The translations under genes and the position numbers were made by a program. From positions 1 to 64,000 of the forward strand of contig JBHICC010000003.1 of NCBI GenBank assembly GCA_046759385.1: DNA of 64,000 nt, read 5' to 3'. This stretch comes from JBHICC01 sp046759385. GTDB taxonomy: Bacteria > Pseudomonadota > Gammaproteobacteria > Acidiferrobacterales > SPGG2. Positions 53,834 to 62,942 of the stretch are shown here, in pieces; position 1 is the stretch's first letter, and the number at the start of each line of letters is the position of its first letter. The notes under the pieces were generated by a model. It worked only from the letters and a program-made list of their open reading frames with translations. It was not told where the DNA came from and made no database searches.

Positions 53834-54709
53834 CTACAGTACGCCCGCGCCGCGCAGTGTCTGGCGTACCGGTTCGTGGAATGACTCGGACAATGGCGTC
53901 AACGGCAGACGGATCCCACCTTCGATCAGTCCCATCTCCTTCAACGCCCATTTGACCGGAATAGGGTTAGATTCTACAAACAGTTTTTTATGGAGATCCA
54001 TCAAACGATCGTTGATATCCCGCGCGGTCGCTTCGTCCTTCTCCAACGCCGCTCGGCACATCTCGCTCATCTGGCGCGGGGCTACGTTCGCTGTCACCGA
54101 GATCACGCCTTTACCACCGGCTAGGATCAAGTCCAGCGCAGTCGCATCGTCGCCCGAGTAGACATCCATCGAATCGCCGCAAGCTTGCGTGATCTGCACG
54201 ACCCGCTCGATGTCGCCCGTAGCCTCCTTAACGCCGACGATGTTAGGAATGGGGCCGAGGCGTATGACCGTTTCCGGTAACATGTCACAGGCTGTACGGC
54301 CTGGCACGTTGTAGAGAATCTGAGGTATTGCGACCGCCTCGGCAATCGCCTTGTAGTGCTGATACAACCCCTCCTGCGTCGGCTTATTATAGTATGGGGT
54401 AACTAGCAGACTGGCGTCCGCGCGCGCTTCGTGAGCGTAGCGCGTAAGTTCAATGGCTTCGGCTGTCGAGTTGGCACCGGTACCAGCGATAACTGGAATC
54501 CGTCCGTTAACGTGCGCCACCGTCTCCCTAATGATGCGGCAATGCTCCTCGATATTCACCGTCGCCGACTCACCGGTTGTTCCGACGGCAATAATGGCGC
54601 TGGTACCGTTGTCGACGTGGAAATCAATTAACGGAGGCAGGGCGGCCAGATCCACCGTGCCGTCTTCTCGCATCGGCGTAACCAAAGCAACCATGCTGCC
54701 GTGAAACAT
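53834..54709 (-). CDS. dapA: 4-Hydroxy-tetrahydrodipicolinate synthase
   Basis: This 291-residue TIM-barrel enzyme condenses pyruvate with aspartate semialdehyde in lysine and peptidoglycan (diaminopimelate) synthesis. The catalytic Tyr lies in YNVPGRTACD and the Schiff-base Lys in GVKEATGDI; GTTGESATVN near residue 43 is the family signature. The frame opens at 54946, but ATG 54709 with AGGA upstream and normal length fixes the start. It diverges from the sugar dehydrogenase gene. Confidence 0.95.
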   Translation of the reverse strand: MFHGSMVALVTPMREDGTVDLAALPPLIDFHVDNGTSAIIAVGTTGESATVNIEEHCRIIRETVAHVNGRIPVIAGTGANSTAEAIELTRYAHEARADASLLVTPYYNKPTQEGLYQHYKAIAEAVAIPQILYNVPGRTACDMLPETVIRLGPIPNIVGVKEATGDIERVVQITQACGDSMDVYSGDDATALDLILAGGKGVISVTANVAPRQMSEMCRAALEKDEATARDINDRLMDLHKKLFVESNPIPVKWALKEMGLIEGGIRLPLTPLSESFHEPVRQTLRGAGVL

Positions 54710-54893
54710 AGCGGGTAATCCTGGGATAATCCGGTAAACGGCATGGTACTGTCCCCTCTCCGGGTTGACAAGTAAGCCGCTCTCGGCCCTGCAAAACGCG
54801 GGCTGGAACGGGCCGCCGGCAAAACCGCAAACTAGACGGCTAAATCGGGTCAGTAGATCAAGCGTGCGGAGCGTGCTTGGGCGTGGAGGAACC

Positions 54894-56081
54894 ATGTCAC
54901 GAAACACGATAGCAACGGTGTTGACGGCATTGCATTTGCTCGCCATGTTGGCTCTCGGCGAATCTGCTCACGCCGTCGTTTGTGCTGAGAAAAACGCAAA
55001 CCAGCCCATCCCGCGCATCGCGCTGCGCGAGGTCGCAAGCGGCCTTAGGAAACCGGTGCACGTCACCAATGCCGGTGATGGTAGTAACCGGCTCTTTATC
55101 GTCGAACAAGGCGGTGTGATCCGCATACTCGAAGTTGGCCAGCTGCGTGCTCAGCCCTTCTTGGACATACAGGATCGTGTGGTCAGTGGCGGTGAACGCG
55201 GATTATTGAGCGTGGCCTTCCATCCAAACTACGCGAGAAATGGCCGCTTCTATGTCAATTACACTACGCGCGACCGTGGCCTTTTCACGATTGTGGGGGA
55301 GTTTGAACGCGCGACTCCAAATCATGCCAACTCACGCAGCGAGCGCGTGTTACTGAAGATCCGACAGCCATTCGGTAACCATAATGGTGGACAACTGGCA
55401 TTCGGACCCGAGGGCTACCTCTACATCGGCATGGGCGATGGCGGTGCTGCCAACGACCCCCATGACAACGGACAAAAAACCGATACGTTATTGGGCGCAA
55501 TGTTGCGTGTCGACATCGATCGGCGCACGCCAAGTCAAGCCTATGCGATCCCGCCTGACAACCCATTCACAGGCCGACCGGGATATCGCCCCGAGATCTG
55601 GGCCTACGGATTGCGCAACCCCTGGCGTTTCTCTTTCGACGTAGCAAACGGACGTCTTTATCTAGCTGACGTCGGGCAGAATAGCTATGAGGAGATCGAT
55701 GTGATCGAGAAAGGCGGCAACTATGGTTGGAACATCATGGAAGGCAACATCTGTACCCCTGATGTCAATCGACGCTGTAATAAAACCGGCCTCTCACTGC
55801 CGATCTTTACCTATCCACAGCCCGAGGGATTCTCTGTTACCGGTGGGTTCGTGTATCGGGGCCGCGCGATCCCGGCATTGTGCGGCGTTTATGTTTACGG
55901 AGATTACGTAACCGAACGTATCTGGGGATTGCGTTACGATGGTTACCGCGTAACGCGTCAGCGAAAGTTGCTGAAGACACGTCATGCGATCAGTAGTTTC
56001 GGCGAGGATGAGGTGCGAGAGCTTTATGTGGCCGATCACGCGGGCGGCAAGATCCTGAAGATGGTGCCAGCCATCCGCTAG
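54894..56081 (+). CDS. PQQ-dependent sugar dehydrogenase (soluble Yli/GSDH type)
   Basis: This 395-residue protein has a signal peptide (to about residue 27) and a six-bladed beta-propeller of the soluble aldose sugar dehydrogenase family. Typical segments are SVAFHPNYARNGRFYVNYT, AFGPEGYLYIGMGDGG, EIWAYGLRNPWRFSFD and GNYGWNIMEG. Members oxidise aldoses with PQQ in the periplasm. Four Cys residues may form disulfides. ATG 54894 has GGAGGA five bases upstream. No PQQ biosynthesis genes are in the window, so the cofactor is assumed, not shown. Confidence 0.88.
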   Translation: MSRNTIATVLTALHLLAMLALGESAHAVVCAEKNANQPIPRIALREVASGLRKPVHVTNAGDGSNRLFIVEQGGVIRILEVGQLRAQPFLDIQDRVVSGGERGLLSVAFHPNYARNGRFYVNYTTRDRGLFTIVGEFERATPNHANSRSERVLLKIRQPFGNHNGGQLAFGPEGYLYIGMGDGGAANDPHDNGQKTDTLLGAMLRVDIDRRTPSQAYAIPPDNPFTGRPGYRPEIWAYGLRNPWRFSFDVANGRLYLADVGQNSYEEIDVIEKGGNYGWNIMEGNICTPDVNRRCNKTGLSLPIFTYPQPEGFSVTGGFVYRGRAIPALCGVYVYGDYVTERIWGLRYDGYRVTRQRKLLKTRHAISSFGEDEVRELYVADHAGGKILKMVPAIR

Positions 56082-56093
56082 GCCGATCACTCC

Positions 56094-56678
56094 TCAGGGA
56101 ATACTCTCTATCGTATAACGCTGGACCTTGATTTCGTCGGACCAGGAGTCAGAGGCAAGTCCCGCTTTACCTTTAAGTTGACACAAAAATTCATGCGGAT
56201 CGGGCAGCGACTCCCAGACCGAGGGGAGATAGGTCGCGCGATAAGTACCTTGCTCCAGTATCACCCCGTCGATTCCGGGACGGAGTTGTCGAACCAAGTC
56301 GCCCTCGGACGTGAATACGATGGGCTCGGGGCGTCCCAGAACAGAGATGTGCACATTTAGTTGGTTGAACTCGGTTGCGGTCAACGGCGAGAAACGCGGA
56401 TCACTAAACGCGGCCGAATAAGCGTTGCACACGACGTCCTCAGCCAACACCCGTTTTCGATCAAGTGAACCAATACAGCCGCGCAGCTCGAGAGCGACCT
56501 TGATGGTAACAAAGCTCGCACCGGGTTCACGCAGCTGCAGGCTGTACTCGCTGGAATCTATGCGCAGTCGCTCGCCGATAAGTCCCTTCTCGATCGACGC
56601 CGTTGCCAACGTTAAGAGCGTCTCGCGCTCCGCGGATGAAAGACCGGGACCGAGCTTATTGGAAGAGGTAAGCGCCAT
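56094..56678 (-). CDS. amrA: AmmeMemoRadiSam system protein A (AMMECR1 family)
   Basis: This 194-residue AMMECR1-fold protein contains the family motif LRGCIGSLD near residue 66 and the LPSVWESLPDPHEFLCQLKGKAGL segment in its C-terminal half, a probable nucleic-acid-like or enzyme active surface. Its biochemical function is not known. Its 5' end overlaps the MEMO1-like gene by 23 bases, so the two are co-translated. It converges with the sugar dehydrogenase. Confidence 0.9.
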   Translation of the reverse strand: MALTSSNKLGPGLSSAERETLLTLATASIEKGLIGERLRIDSSEYSLQLREPGASFVTIKVALELRGCIGSLDRKRVLAEDVVCNAYSAAFSDPRFSPLTATEFNQLNVHISVLGRPEPIVFTSEGDLVRQLRPGIDGVILEQGTYRATYLPSVWESLPDPHEFLCQLKGKAGLASDSWSDEIKVQRYTIESIP

Positions 56679-57447
56679 AGCCTACTACCTGATTCCGGGG
56701 TCCGGCGGTATCGCCTGAATTTCGCAAATCGATGGTTGTCGCACGCATACCTCGACTGCGTGCGATATGCAGTAGCCCATTGACCGGATCGCGGCCGCAA
56801 GCGTGATCGTATTCGATGTCTTCGGGTCTCAACCGCTCGATTGCGCGCGACGTTGCACTGTCCAGACGGCGTGCCGTCTCGTAGTCGTGGTAATGGCTCA
56901 GATCGGAACTAACCACGATCAACGTCTCCGGACCCCCCCAAAGGATCTTCAATACTTGCGCAACCTCCGAGGGCGTGGCGCGTCCCACTGCTAATGGCAC
57001 GACTGTAAAATTCGCCAGCACCGTTTGTAGAAAAGGAAGATGCACCTCCAAGCTGTGTTCCTGCGTATGTGCCTCATCCATGACCTGTACCTGTGGCAAA
57101 TCAATGATTTTTTCCACCGCATCTTTGTCGATCGTTACCTCGCCTAACGGTGTTGCCAGGCTGTCAACATGCGGTAGCGCAAGTCCCCGCAGCGGCACCC
57201 GATGCGCCGGACCCAATAGAATGACTCGGGTTACCAATTCACGCGCGGGCACGATGCGCACGTAGACACTCGCGGCGATCGGCCCTGAATAGATGTAGCC
57301 CGCGTGTGGGGCAATTACCGCTTTGGGTACCGGCGCCGCTGCGGACTGCTCCACCTCGCCGATGAGCGCGTTTACCATGGTGCTTAGTTCGCCCGGATCT
57401 GCCGGATAGAACAGGCCGGCGACAGCCGGTTTACGCACGTTTACCAT
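56656..57447 (-). CDS. amrB: AmmeMemoRadiSam system protein B (MEMO1 family)
   Basis: This 263-residue protein belongs to the MEMO family, structurally like LigB-type non-haem iron dioxygenases. His residues lie in APHAGYIYSG near residue 47 and TQEHSLEVHLPF near residue 130, and further conserved residues are in SSDLSHYHDY near residue 180. Human MEMO1 binds iron, and the bacterial role is unknown. The gene overlaps the AMMECR1-like gene and is divergent from the radical SAM member of the system. Confidence 0.9.
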   Translation of the reverse strand: MVNVRKPAVAGLFYPADPGELSTMVNALIGEVEQSAAAPVPKAVIAPHAGYIYSGPIAASVYVRIVPARELVTRVILLGPAHRVPLRGLALPHVDSLATPLGEVTIDKDAVEKIIDLPQVQVMDEAHTQEHSLEVHLPFLQTVLANFTVVPLAVGRATPSEVAQVLKILWGGPETLIVVSSDLSHYHDYETARRLDSATSRAIERLRPEDIEYDHACGRDPVNGLLHIARSRGMRATTIDLRNSGDTAGPRNQVVGYGAYLFQ

Positions 57448-57608
57448 AGCGCTAAATCCTCATTGCTCAGTTCAAAAATGCGCCGAAACGGGTGTTTTTT
57501 CAAGATCCGTGTACAATTTGATGATTACAGCTTTGAATTCAGTCGCCCGCGCCCCATTCAATATATATCTATATTAGGTGATCCTGGCGCAGCCACGACG
57601 AATTGGCC

Positions 57609-58709
57609 ATGAAAGACCGCGAAGAACTGGGTACGGTTGTCCCGACCCGGTACTGGCATAAGCTGGAAAACGGCCGCGTGCAATGCGATGTCTGCCCACG
57701 CTATTGCAAGCTTCGCCCAGGTCAACGTGGCGTGTGCTTCGTCCGCGCGAATCAGGCCGACGAGATCGTGCTGACAACCTACGGAAGATCGAGCGGGTAT
57801 TGCGTCGACCCGATCGAAAAAAAACCACTCAACCACTATCTCCCAGGTACACCGATCTTGTCCTTCGGTACCGCGGGTTGCAATCTCGCCTGCAAGTTTT
57901 GCCAGAACTGGGATATTAGCAAGTCCCGCGAGATCGATACCTTGGCCGATCAGGCTTCACCTGAAAAGATTGCGAGGGTTGCGCAGCGATTGGATTGTCG
58001 CAGCGTCGCTTACACCTATAACGACCCCGTGATCTTCATGGAGTATGCGATTGACGTGGCGCTCGCCTGCCGTGAGGCCGACATCAGATCAGTGGCAGTG
58101 ACTGCGGGCTACATTGCCGATGAACCACGCGTGGAGTTCTATCGGCATATGGATGCCGCAAACGTCGATCTTAAGGCGTTTACCGAAAAATTCTACTACA
58201 AGATCTGTGGCGGGCACTTGCAACCGGTGTTGGACACACTCAAGTATCTCAAGCACGAAACCGACGTCTGGTTCGAGATAACGACATTACTGATCCCAGG
58301 TGAAAATGATTCTGAGAACGAACTCGAAGAGATGACACAGTGGGTAGTCGAGAGTGTCGGCCAGGATGTCCCATGGCATTTCACCGCGTTCCATCCCGAT
58401 TGGAAAATGATGGACAAACCGCGCACGTCCGCTTCGACGCTCACGCGTGCGCGGAACATTGCGGTCAAAAACGGAGTGCGCTACGCCTATACCGGCAACG
58501 TACATGATGAAAAAGGTGGCAGCAGCTACTGCCACGCATGCGGCCAGAAACTGATCGGTCGAGACTGGTACGTTCTCACGGCTTGGCATCTGAATAGGGA
58601 CGGCACGTGCGCGTCCTGTGGAACACCGTGCGCCGGAGTGTTCGAAGCCGAGCCCGGAGTCTGGGGTGCCCGACGCCTGCCCGTACGCCTGAAAGACTTT
58701 GCCGCGTAG
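57609..58709 (+). CDS. amrS: AmmeMemoRadiSam system radical SAM enzyme
   Basis: This 366-residue radical SAM protein has the C91-x3-C95-x2-C98 cluster motif (CNLACKFCQNWDIS), an N-terminal Cys set (C26, C29, C33, C43) and C-terminal Cys pairs in YCHACGQK and CASCGTPC, so extra metal or Fe-S sites are likely. It resembles pyruvate formate-lyase activating enzymes. The TYNDPVIFMEYAID segment is typical of this family. It starts at ATG 57609 (TTG 57603 possible), divergent from the MEMO and AMMECR1 genes. Its substrate is unknown. Confidence 0.9.
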   Translation: MKDREELGTVVPTRYWHKLENGRVQCDVCPRYCKLRPGQRGVCFVRANQADEIVLTTYGRSSGYCVDPIEKKPLNHYLPGTPILSFGTAGCNLACKFCQNWDISKSREIDTLADQASPEKIARVAQRLDCRSVAYTYNDPVIFMEYAIDVALACREADIRSVAVTAGYIADEPRVEFYRHMDAANVDLKAFTEKFYYKICGGHLQPVLDTLKYLKHETDVWFEITTLLIPGENDSENELEEMTQWVVESVGQDVPWHFTAFHPDWKMMDKPRTSASTLTRARNIAVKNGVRYAYTGNVHDEKGGSSYCHACGQKLIGRDWYVLTAWHLNRDGTCASCGTPCAGVFEAEPGVWGARRLPVRLKDFAA

Positions 58710-58742
58710 CGCCCGGCCGGCGTTCGATTGGCTTTGCTCGCG

Positions 58743-59462
58743 ATGACACCTCAGGCTCAACGCATTCACGAACTCGATCATTTAAGAGACCGCGCACACG
58801 TATTTCGCGACCGTATCCATGCGGGTCGCGTGCTCGCCAAGATGCTGAAAGGCTACGATGGTACCAACGCGCTGGTGTTCGGCATCCCGGCTGGCGGTGT
58901 ACCGGTCGCGGCAACCTTGGCGAAAAGCCTTGGGCTTGCGCTAGATGTGGCCGTAGTTAGCAAGATGACCCTGCCTTGGAACACCGAGGTCGGTTACGGG
59001 GCGGTGGCATTCGACGGTACGGTGAAAATCAACGATGCCTTGGTCCGCCGTGTGGGGCTCACCAAGGACCAAGTGGCACAGGGAATCGCGGCTACCGGTA
59101 CCAAGGTCAAACGGCGCTGCGGCGAACTGCGAGGAAACCGCTCGTTGCCAAACTTGGCCCAGCGCCTGGTGTTTGTCGTGGACGACGGGCTCGCGTCAGG
59201 ATTCACCATGCGCGTTGCGGTCGATGCCTTGACGCGCGCGGGGGCAGATACGATTGCGGTGGCGGTACCCACTGCTCACGCGAGTGCGGCCGAGCAGCTA
59301 GCGACCAAGGTAACCGCGGTGTATTGCCCCAATGTGCGCGAAGGCTGGGGTTTTGCCGTGGCCGACGCCTACGAACATTGGTCCGATGTCGAGGAAAGCG
59401 AACTCGTGCAACACCTATGTGTGTCTGATGGAGCGGTAACGCACGTACCGTTATCTCATTAA
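58743..59462 (+). CDS. Phosphoribosyltransferase family protein
   Basis: This protein of about 239 residues has a PRTase fold. The PRPP-binding loop is FVVDDGLASGFTM near residue 144, preceded by VFGIPAGGVPVAATLAK and the SKMTLPWNTEVGYGAVA segment. The type is common next to archease and AmmeMemoRadiSam genes. Its substrate is unknown; a nucleobase or RNA-end-related phosphoribosyl step is only inference. Start ATG 58743 is chosen; TTG 58728 is another possibility. It follows the radical SAM gene by 33 bases. Confidence 0.85.
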   Translation: MTPQAQRIHELDHLRDRAHVFRDRIHAGRVLAKMLKGYDGTNALVFGIPAGGVPVAATLAKSLGLALDVAVVSKMTLPWNTEVGYGAVAFDGTVKINDALVRRVGLTKDQVAQGIAATGTKVKRRCGELRGNRSLPNLAQRLVFVVDDGLASGFTMRVAVDALTRAGADTIAVAVPTAHASAAEQLATKVTAVYCPNVREGWGFAVADAYEHWSDVEESELVQHLCVSDGAVTHVPLSH

Positions 59463-59467
59463 TCTCC

Positions 59468-59887
59468 ATGGACGGGCGCTGGGAGCATTTTCCACATGAG
59501 GCGGACATGGGTGTGCGCGGGACTGGCGACTCCAGGAACGCGGCATTTGAACAGGCGGCATTGGCCATGACCGCAGTAATTACAGATCCGAAGAATGTCG
59601 AAAACAAAGAAGAAATATCGATCGCGTGCGAAGCGCCTGACGATGAGCTACTCCTGGTCGACTGGCTCAACGCGCTGATCTATGAAATGGCAACACGCAA
59701 CATGCTGTTTGGACGATTTGAAGTAAGTATCACTAATGGCAGTATAGCGGCGAGGGCCTGGGGGGAGAAAGTGGACACGCAACGACATCAGCCTGCGGTT
59801 GAGGTAAAAGGCGCGACTTACACGGCGCTTCATGTCGGACGCGATCGTGGTGGTGTTTGGGTCGCCCAGTGTGTGGTAGATGTATGA
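59468..59887 (+). CDS. Archease
   Basis: This 139-residue protein has the archease fold with H10 and D13 in HEADMGVRG, LLVDWLNALIYEM in the middle and the conserved terminal Asp in VAQCVVDV. Archease activates RtcB by helping transfer GMP and allowing multiple turnovers. It starts five bases after the phosphoribosyltransferase and is followed 92 bases later by rtcB, from which a palindromic repeat separates it. Confidence 0.92.
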   Translation: MDGRWEHFPHEADMGVRGTGDSRNAAFEQAALAMTAVITDPKNVENKEEISIACEAPDDELLLVDWLNALIYEMATRNMLFGRFEVSITNGSIAARAWGEKVDTQRHQPAVEVKGATYTALHVGRDRGGVWVAQCVVDV

Positions 59888-59911
59888 TTTTCGTGACCAG
59901 TGAACCGTGAT

Positions 59912-59951
59912 TAGTGACTAGTTGATAGTATCGACGAATCACTAGTCACTA
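59912..59951. repeat. Inverted repeat of TAGTGAC-type units before rtcB
   Basis: TAGTGACTAGT (59912-59922) is the perfect inverse of ACTAGTCACTA (59941-59951), with an 18-base loop. Short GTGAC/GTCAC motifs continue on both sides. It lies between archease and rtcB and may act as a weak stem, regulatory site or small interspersed repeat. Confidence 0.55.
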
Positions 59952-59979
59952 GTGTCACCAGTCGCCTGTAACCGATACT

Positions 59980-61410
59980 ATGGATCTAAACCTTCTGAAG
60001 CGCGAGTCGGAGTTCAGTTGGCGTATCGAAGCACGTGGGAAAATGCGCGCGCCAGGGATTATTTACGGCAACGAAACGCTCGTCGGCAACATGGATCACA
60101 AAGTCTACGAGCAGGTTACCAATGTGGCTACCCTACCTGGTATCGTGCAGGCCTCCTACGCGATGCCCGATGCGCATTGGGGCTACGGGTTCCCCATCGG
60201 CGGGGTAGCGGCGTTCGACCCGGCCGAAGGCGGCGTGATCTCGGCAGGTGGCGTGGGTTTCGACATTTCCTGTGGCGTGCGCACCCTGCACACGGGCCTA
60301 ACGCGGACTGATATCGAGGCTGCACAAACGCCGCTAGCCGATGCGCTCTACCGCAAGATACCTGTCGGTGTCGGCAGCACTGGGCGCATTCGACTGGAAA
60401 CCGAGGCGATGGACGCCATGCTCACGGGCGGCGCACATTGGGCGATCGAACAAGGCTATGGTGATCGCCGAGACCTCGAGCGCATCGAGGAGCACGGTTC
60501 GATGGCCGGCGCGCAGCCTGCGGCTGTTTCCCCGCAAGCAAAGAAACGTCAGCGTGACGAGATGGGTACGCTCGGGTCGGGCAATCATTATCTTGAGGTT
60601 CAACACGTCACCGAGGTGTACGATTCTGAAGTGGGGGAAGCGTTCGGGCTACGCCAAGGCGATGTTGTTGTGAGCATACACTGCGGTTCTCGCGGCCTAG
60701 GACATCAGATTGGAACTGAGTTTCTGAAGAAAATGGCCATCAGCGCACAGCAGCATGGCATTATGCTGCCCGACCGGGAACTGGCTTGTGCACCGTTGGA
60801 TTCGGCAGTCGGCAAGTCCTATCTTGGCGCCATGCGGGCGGCGATTAATTGCGCGCTGGCCAATCGGCAAATCATTACGCACTTAACGCGCGAGGTATTT
60901 GCCGACGTATTACCCCGGGCAGAACTGAGGCTGCTCTACGATGTCTCCCATAACACTTGCAAGGTCGAGCATCATCGCGTCAATGGGGAACGAAAGTGTT
61001 TGTTCGTGCACCGCAAGGGGGCAACGCGCGCGTTCGGACCGGACCATCCCGATCTGCCTGCTGTTTTGCGCGACGTCGGCCAGCCGGTTCTGATCGGCGG
61101 ATCCATGGGGACAGCGTCGTATATTCTCGTTGGCACGCGTGCGGGTGAAACCTTGTCGTTTAGCTCGTCCTGTCACGGCGCCGGGCGCGCCATGAGCCGG
61201 CACCAAGCTAAGCGCACGTGGAAAGGCCGCGCGCTCGTCGATGAGCTTGCCGAACGCGGCATCATTATTCGCAGCCCTTCGATGCGTGGCGTGGCGGAAG
61301 AAGCGCCAGGTGCCTATAAAGACGTCAGCACGGTCGTCGATGCCGCTGACGTCGCGGGGCTCTCGCGCCGAGTGGCGCGTCTTGAACCATTGGTTTGCAT
61401 TAAAGGATAG
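59980..61410 (+). CDS. rtcB: RNA ligase RtcB
   Basis: This 476-residue enzyme joins RNA ends carrying 2',3'-cyclic phosphate or 3'-phosphate to a 5'-hydroxyl using GTP and manganese. Conserved residues include the manganese ligands D95 and C98 in GFDISCGVRT, the GSGNHYLEVQ segment near residue 206 and the guanylylated His in the C-terminal HGAGRAMSR region. GMSP-like EAPGAYKDVSTVVDA closes the protein. It is probably controlled with the archease gene, though the 92-base gap holds an inverted repeat. Confidence 0.94.
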   Translation: MDLNLLKRESEFSWRIEARGKMRAPGIIYGNETLVGNMDHKVYEQVTNVATLPGIVQASYAMPDAHWGYGFPIGGVAAFDPAEGGVISAGGVGFDISCGVRTLHTGLTRTDIEAAQTPLADALYRKIPVGVGSTGRIRLETEAMDAMLTGGAHWAIEQGYGDRRDLERIEEHGSMAGAQPAAVSPQAKKRQRDEMGTLGSGNHYLEVQHVTEVYDSEVGEAFGLRQGDVVVSIHCGSRGLGHQIGTEFLKKMAISAQQHGIMLPDRELACAPLDSAVGKSYLGAMRAAINCALANRQIITHLTREVFADVLPRAELRLLYDVSHNTCKVEHHRVNGERKCLFVHRKGATRAFGPDHPDLPAVLRDVGQPVLIGGSMGTASYILVGTRAGETLSFSSSCHGAGRAMSRHQAKRTWKGRALVDELAERGIIIRSPSMRGVAEEAPGAYKDVSTVVDAADVAGLSRRVARLEPLVCIKG

Positions 61411-61467
61411 TTCCAGACCAGTTGGCGCTACCGACCAGCGCACCGGGGCTATGCTCGGCTTTTGCCT

Positions 61468-62196
61468 ATGATTGCGCGCGCCTATATAGGAACCAGCGGA
61501 TGGAACTATAAGAGTTGGAAAGAGACCTTCTATTCCGGAATACCACAGAAAGATTGGTTGCACTTCTGTGCCCAGCAGTTCACTGGGCTCGAGATAAACT
61601 CAACATTCTATCGCCTTCAAAACACAAGTACATTCGAGCGCTGGCGAGATCAAACGCCGACTGACTTTCGCTTCGCTATCAAGGGCAACCGTTTTCTTAC
61701 CCACAATAAGAAACTCGCTGATCCGATACCTTCGATCCGTTTGGAACGTGAACGCGCACAAGCGCTCGGTAAGAAACTTGCTGTTGTGCTGTGGCAAACT
61801 CCCGGCTATCTGCGCAAGAGCATGGACAAGCTCGTCGGCTTCGCGCGGGCGCTCGCACATTGGCCGGAGGTGCGCCATAGCGTGGAGTTCCGTCATCCAT
61901 CGTGGTTTGATGAACAGGTGGCGGATTGTCTACATGAACACGGGGTGGCAGCGTGCCTCTCGGACGCCGCAGATTGGCCTATGTGGGACAGGGTCACGAC
62001 AGATCTCGCGTACGTGAGATTGCACGGACACACCCGAACCTATGTCTCGGCCTATAGCACACAATCGCTCAAGCGCTGGGCGGCACGTGCGCAGATGTGG
62101 CGAGAGCAAGGGCGTGAGGTACATGTGTATTTCGACAACGACGCTGAAGGCGCCGCGCCTCGGGATGCGACCCGGCTGATTGAGTTAGTAGCGTAA
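61468..62196 (+). CDS. DUF72 family protein (YecE-like)
   Basis: This 242-residue TIM-barrel-like protein has the family start IGTSGWNYKSWKETFYSG, LEINSTFYRLQ, FRFAIKGNRFLTH, SVEFRHPSWF and a closing YFDNDAEGAAPRDA. No activity is established; the conserved pattern suggests a hydrolase or lyase active site. ATG 61468 is chosen over TTG 61462. It lies 57 bases after rtcB on the same strand and may be part of its unit. Confidence 0.88.
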   Translation: MIARAYIGTSGWNYKSWKETFYSGIPQKDWLHFCAQQFTGLEINSTFYRLQNTSTFERWRDQTPTDFRFAIKGNRFLTHNKKLADPIPSIRLERERAQALGKKLAVVLWQTPGYLRKSMDKLVGFARALAHWPEVRHSVEFRHPSWFDEQVADCLHEHGVAACLSDAADWPMWDRVTTDLAYVRLHGHTRTYVSAYSTQSLKRWAARAQMWREQGREVHVYFDNDAEGAAPRDATRLIELVA

Positions 62197-62348
62197 AGCC
62201 ACGGGGCTAGCGCCGAAAAGACGCCGCGGCTGCCTTTGATTACTTAAGCCGGCGCGCCCATAGATTTACAATAAGTCCCAGTGTTCGGTGGTCTCGATCA
62301 CGCAGTTAACTTGCACAAAACACGTGGAAACTTTGAGGAGACGCCACC

Positions 62349-62942
62349 ATGGAACCCAGTGATGCCAAGCCCAAGCGAGGCGATGCTTTAGTCATTGTGG
62401 ATCTGCAAAACGATTTTCTACCCGGCGGCAACCTCGCCGTCCCCCGTGGCGATGAAGTCATCCCGGTTTTGAATCGCTACATCGAGGCATTTGAAGCAAG
62501 CGGCTTACCCATCTACGCCACCCGCGACTGGCACCCGCAGAACCACTGCTCGTTCAAAGCGCAGGGGGGCATCTGGCCACCGCATTGCATCGCTGACAGC
62601 CCGGGCGCGCAGTTCGCGCCGGGGTTAAACACACCGCAAGACGCCATCGTGGTTTCGAAAGCGACGACACCCGGAAAAGACGCCTACTCCGGATTCGAGG
62701 GCACGGATCTCGCAGAACGTCTTCAGAGACAGGGGGTGACGCGCCTGTTCATCGGCGGGCTGGCTACTGACTATTGCGTCTTAAACACAGTAAGGGATGC
62801 ACTCAAACACAATTTCACCGTCTTTCTTCTGCGAGACGCCGTTCGTGCAGTAAACGTAGAGCCGGGGGACGGCGAGAAAGCGGAGCGCGAAATGGAGAAC
62901 CTCGGCGCCAAGCCGCTTTGTGTAGAAGTACTCGCTGCATGA
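62349..62942 (+). CDS. pncA: Nicotinamidase/pyrazinamidase
   Basis: This 197-residue isochorismatase-fold enzyme hydrolyses nicotinamide to nicotinate. The triad is D18 (IVDLQNDF), K110 and C143 (TDYCV), with metal ligands D60, H62 and H66 in RDWHPQNHCSF. A clear GAGGAG lies before the ATG. It overlaps the next gene by four bases (ATGA), so the two steps of nicotinamide salvage are coupled. Confidence 0.93.
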   Translation: MEPSDAKPKRGDALVIVDLQNDFLPGGNLAVPRGDEVIPVLNRYIEAFEASGLPIYATRDWHPQNHCSFKAQGGIWPPHCIADSPGAQFAPGLNTPQDAIVVSKATTPGKDAYSGFEGTDLAERLQRQGVTRLFIGGLATDYCVLNTVRDALKHNFTVFLLRDAVRAVNVEPGDGEKAEREMENLGAKPLCVEVLAA

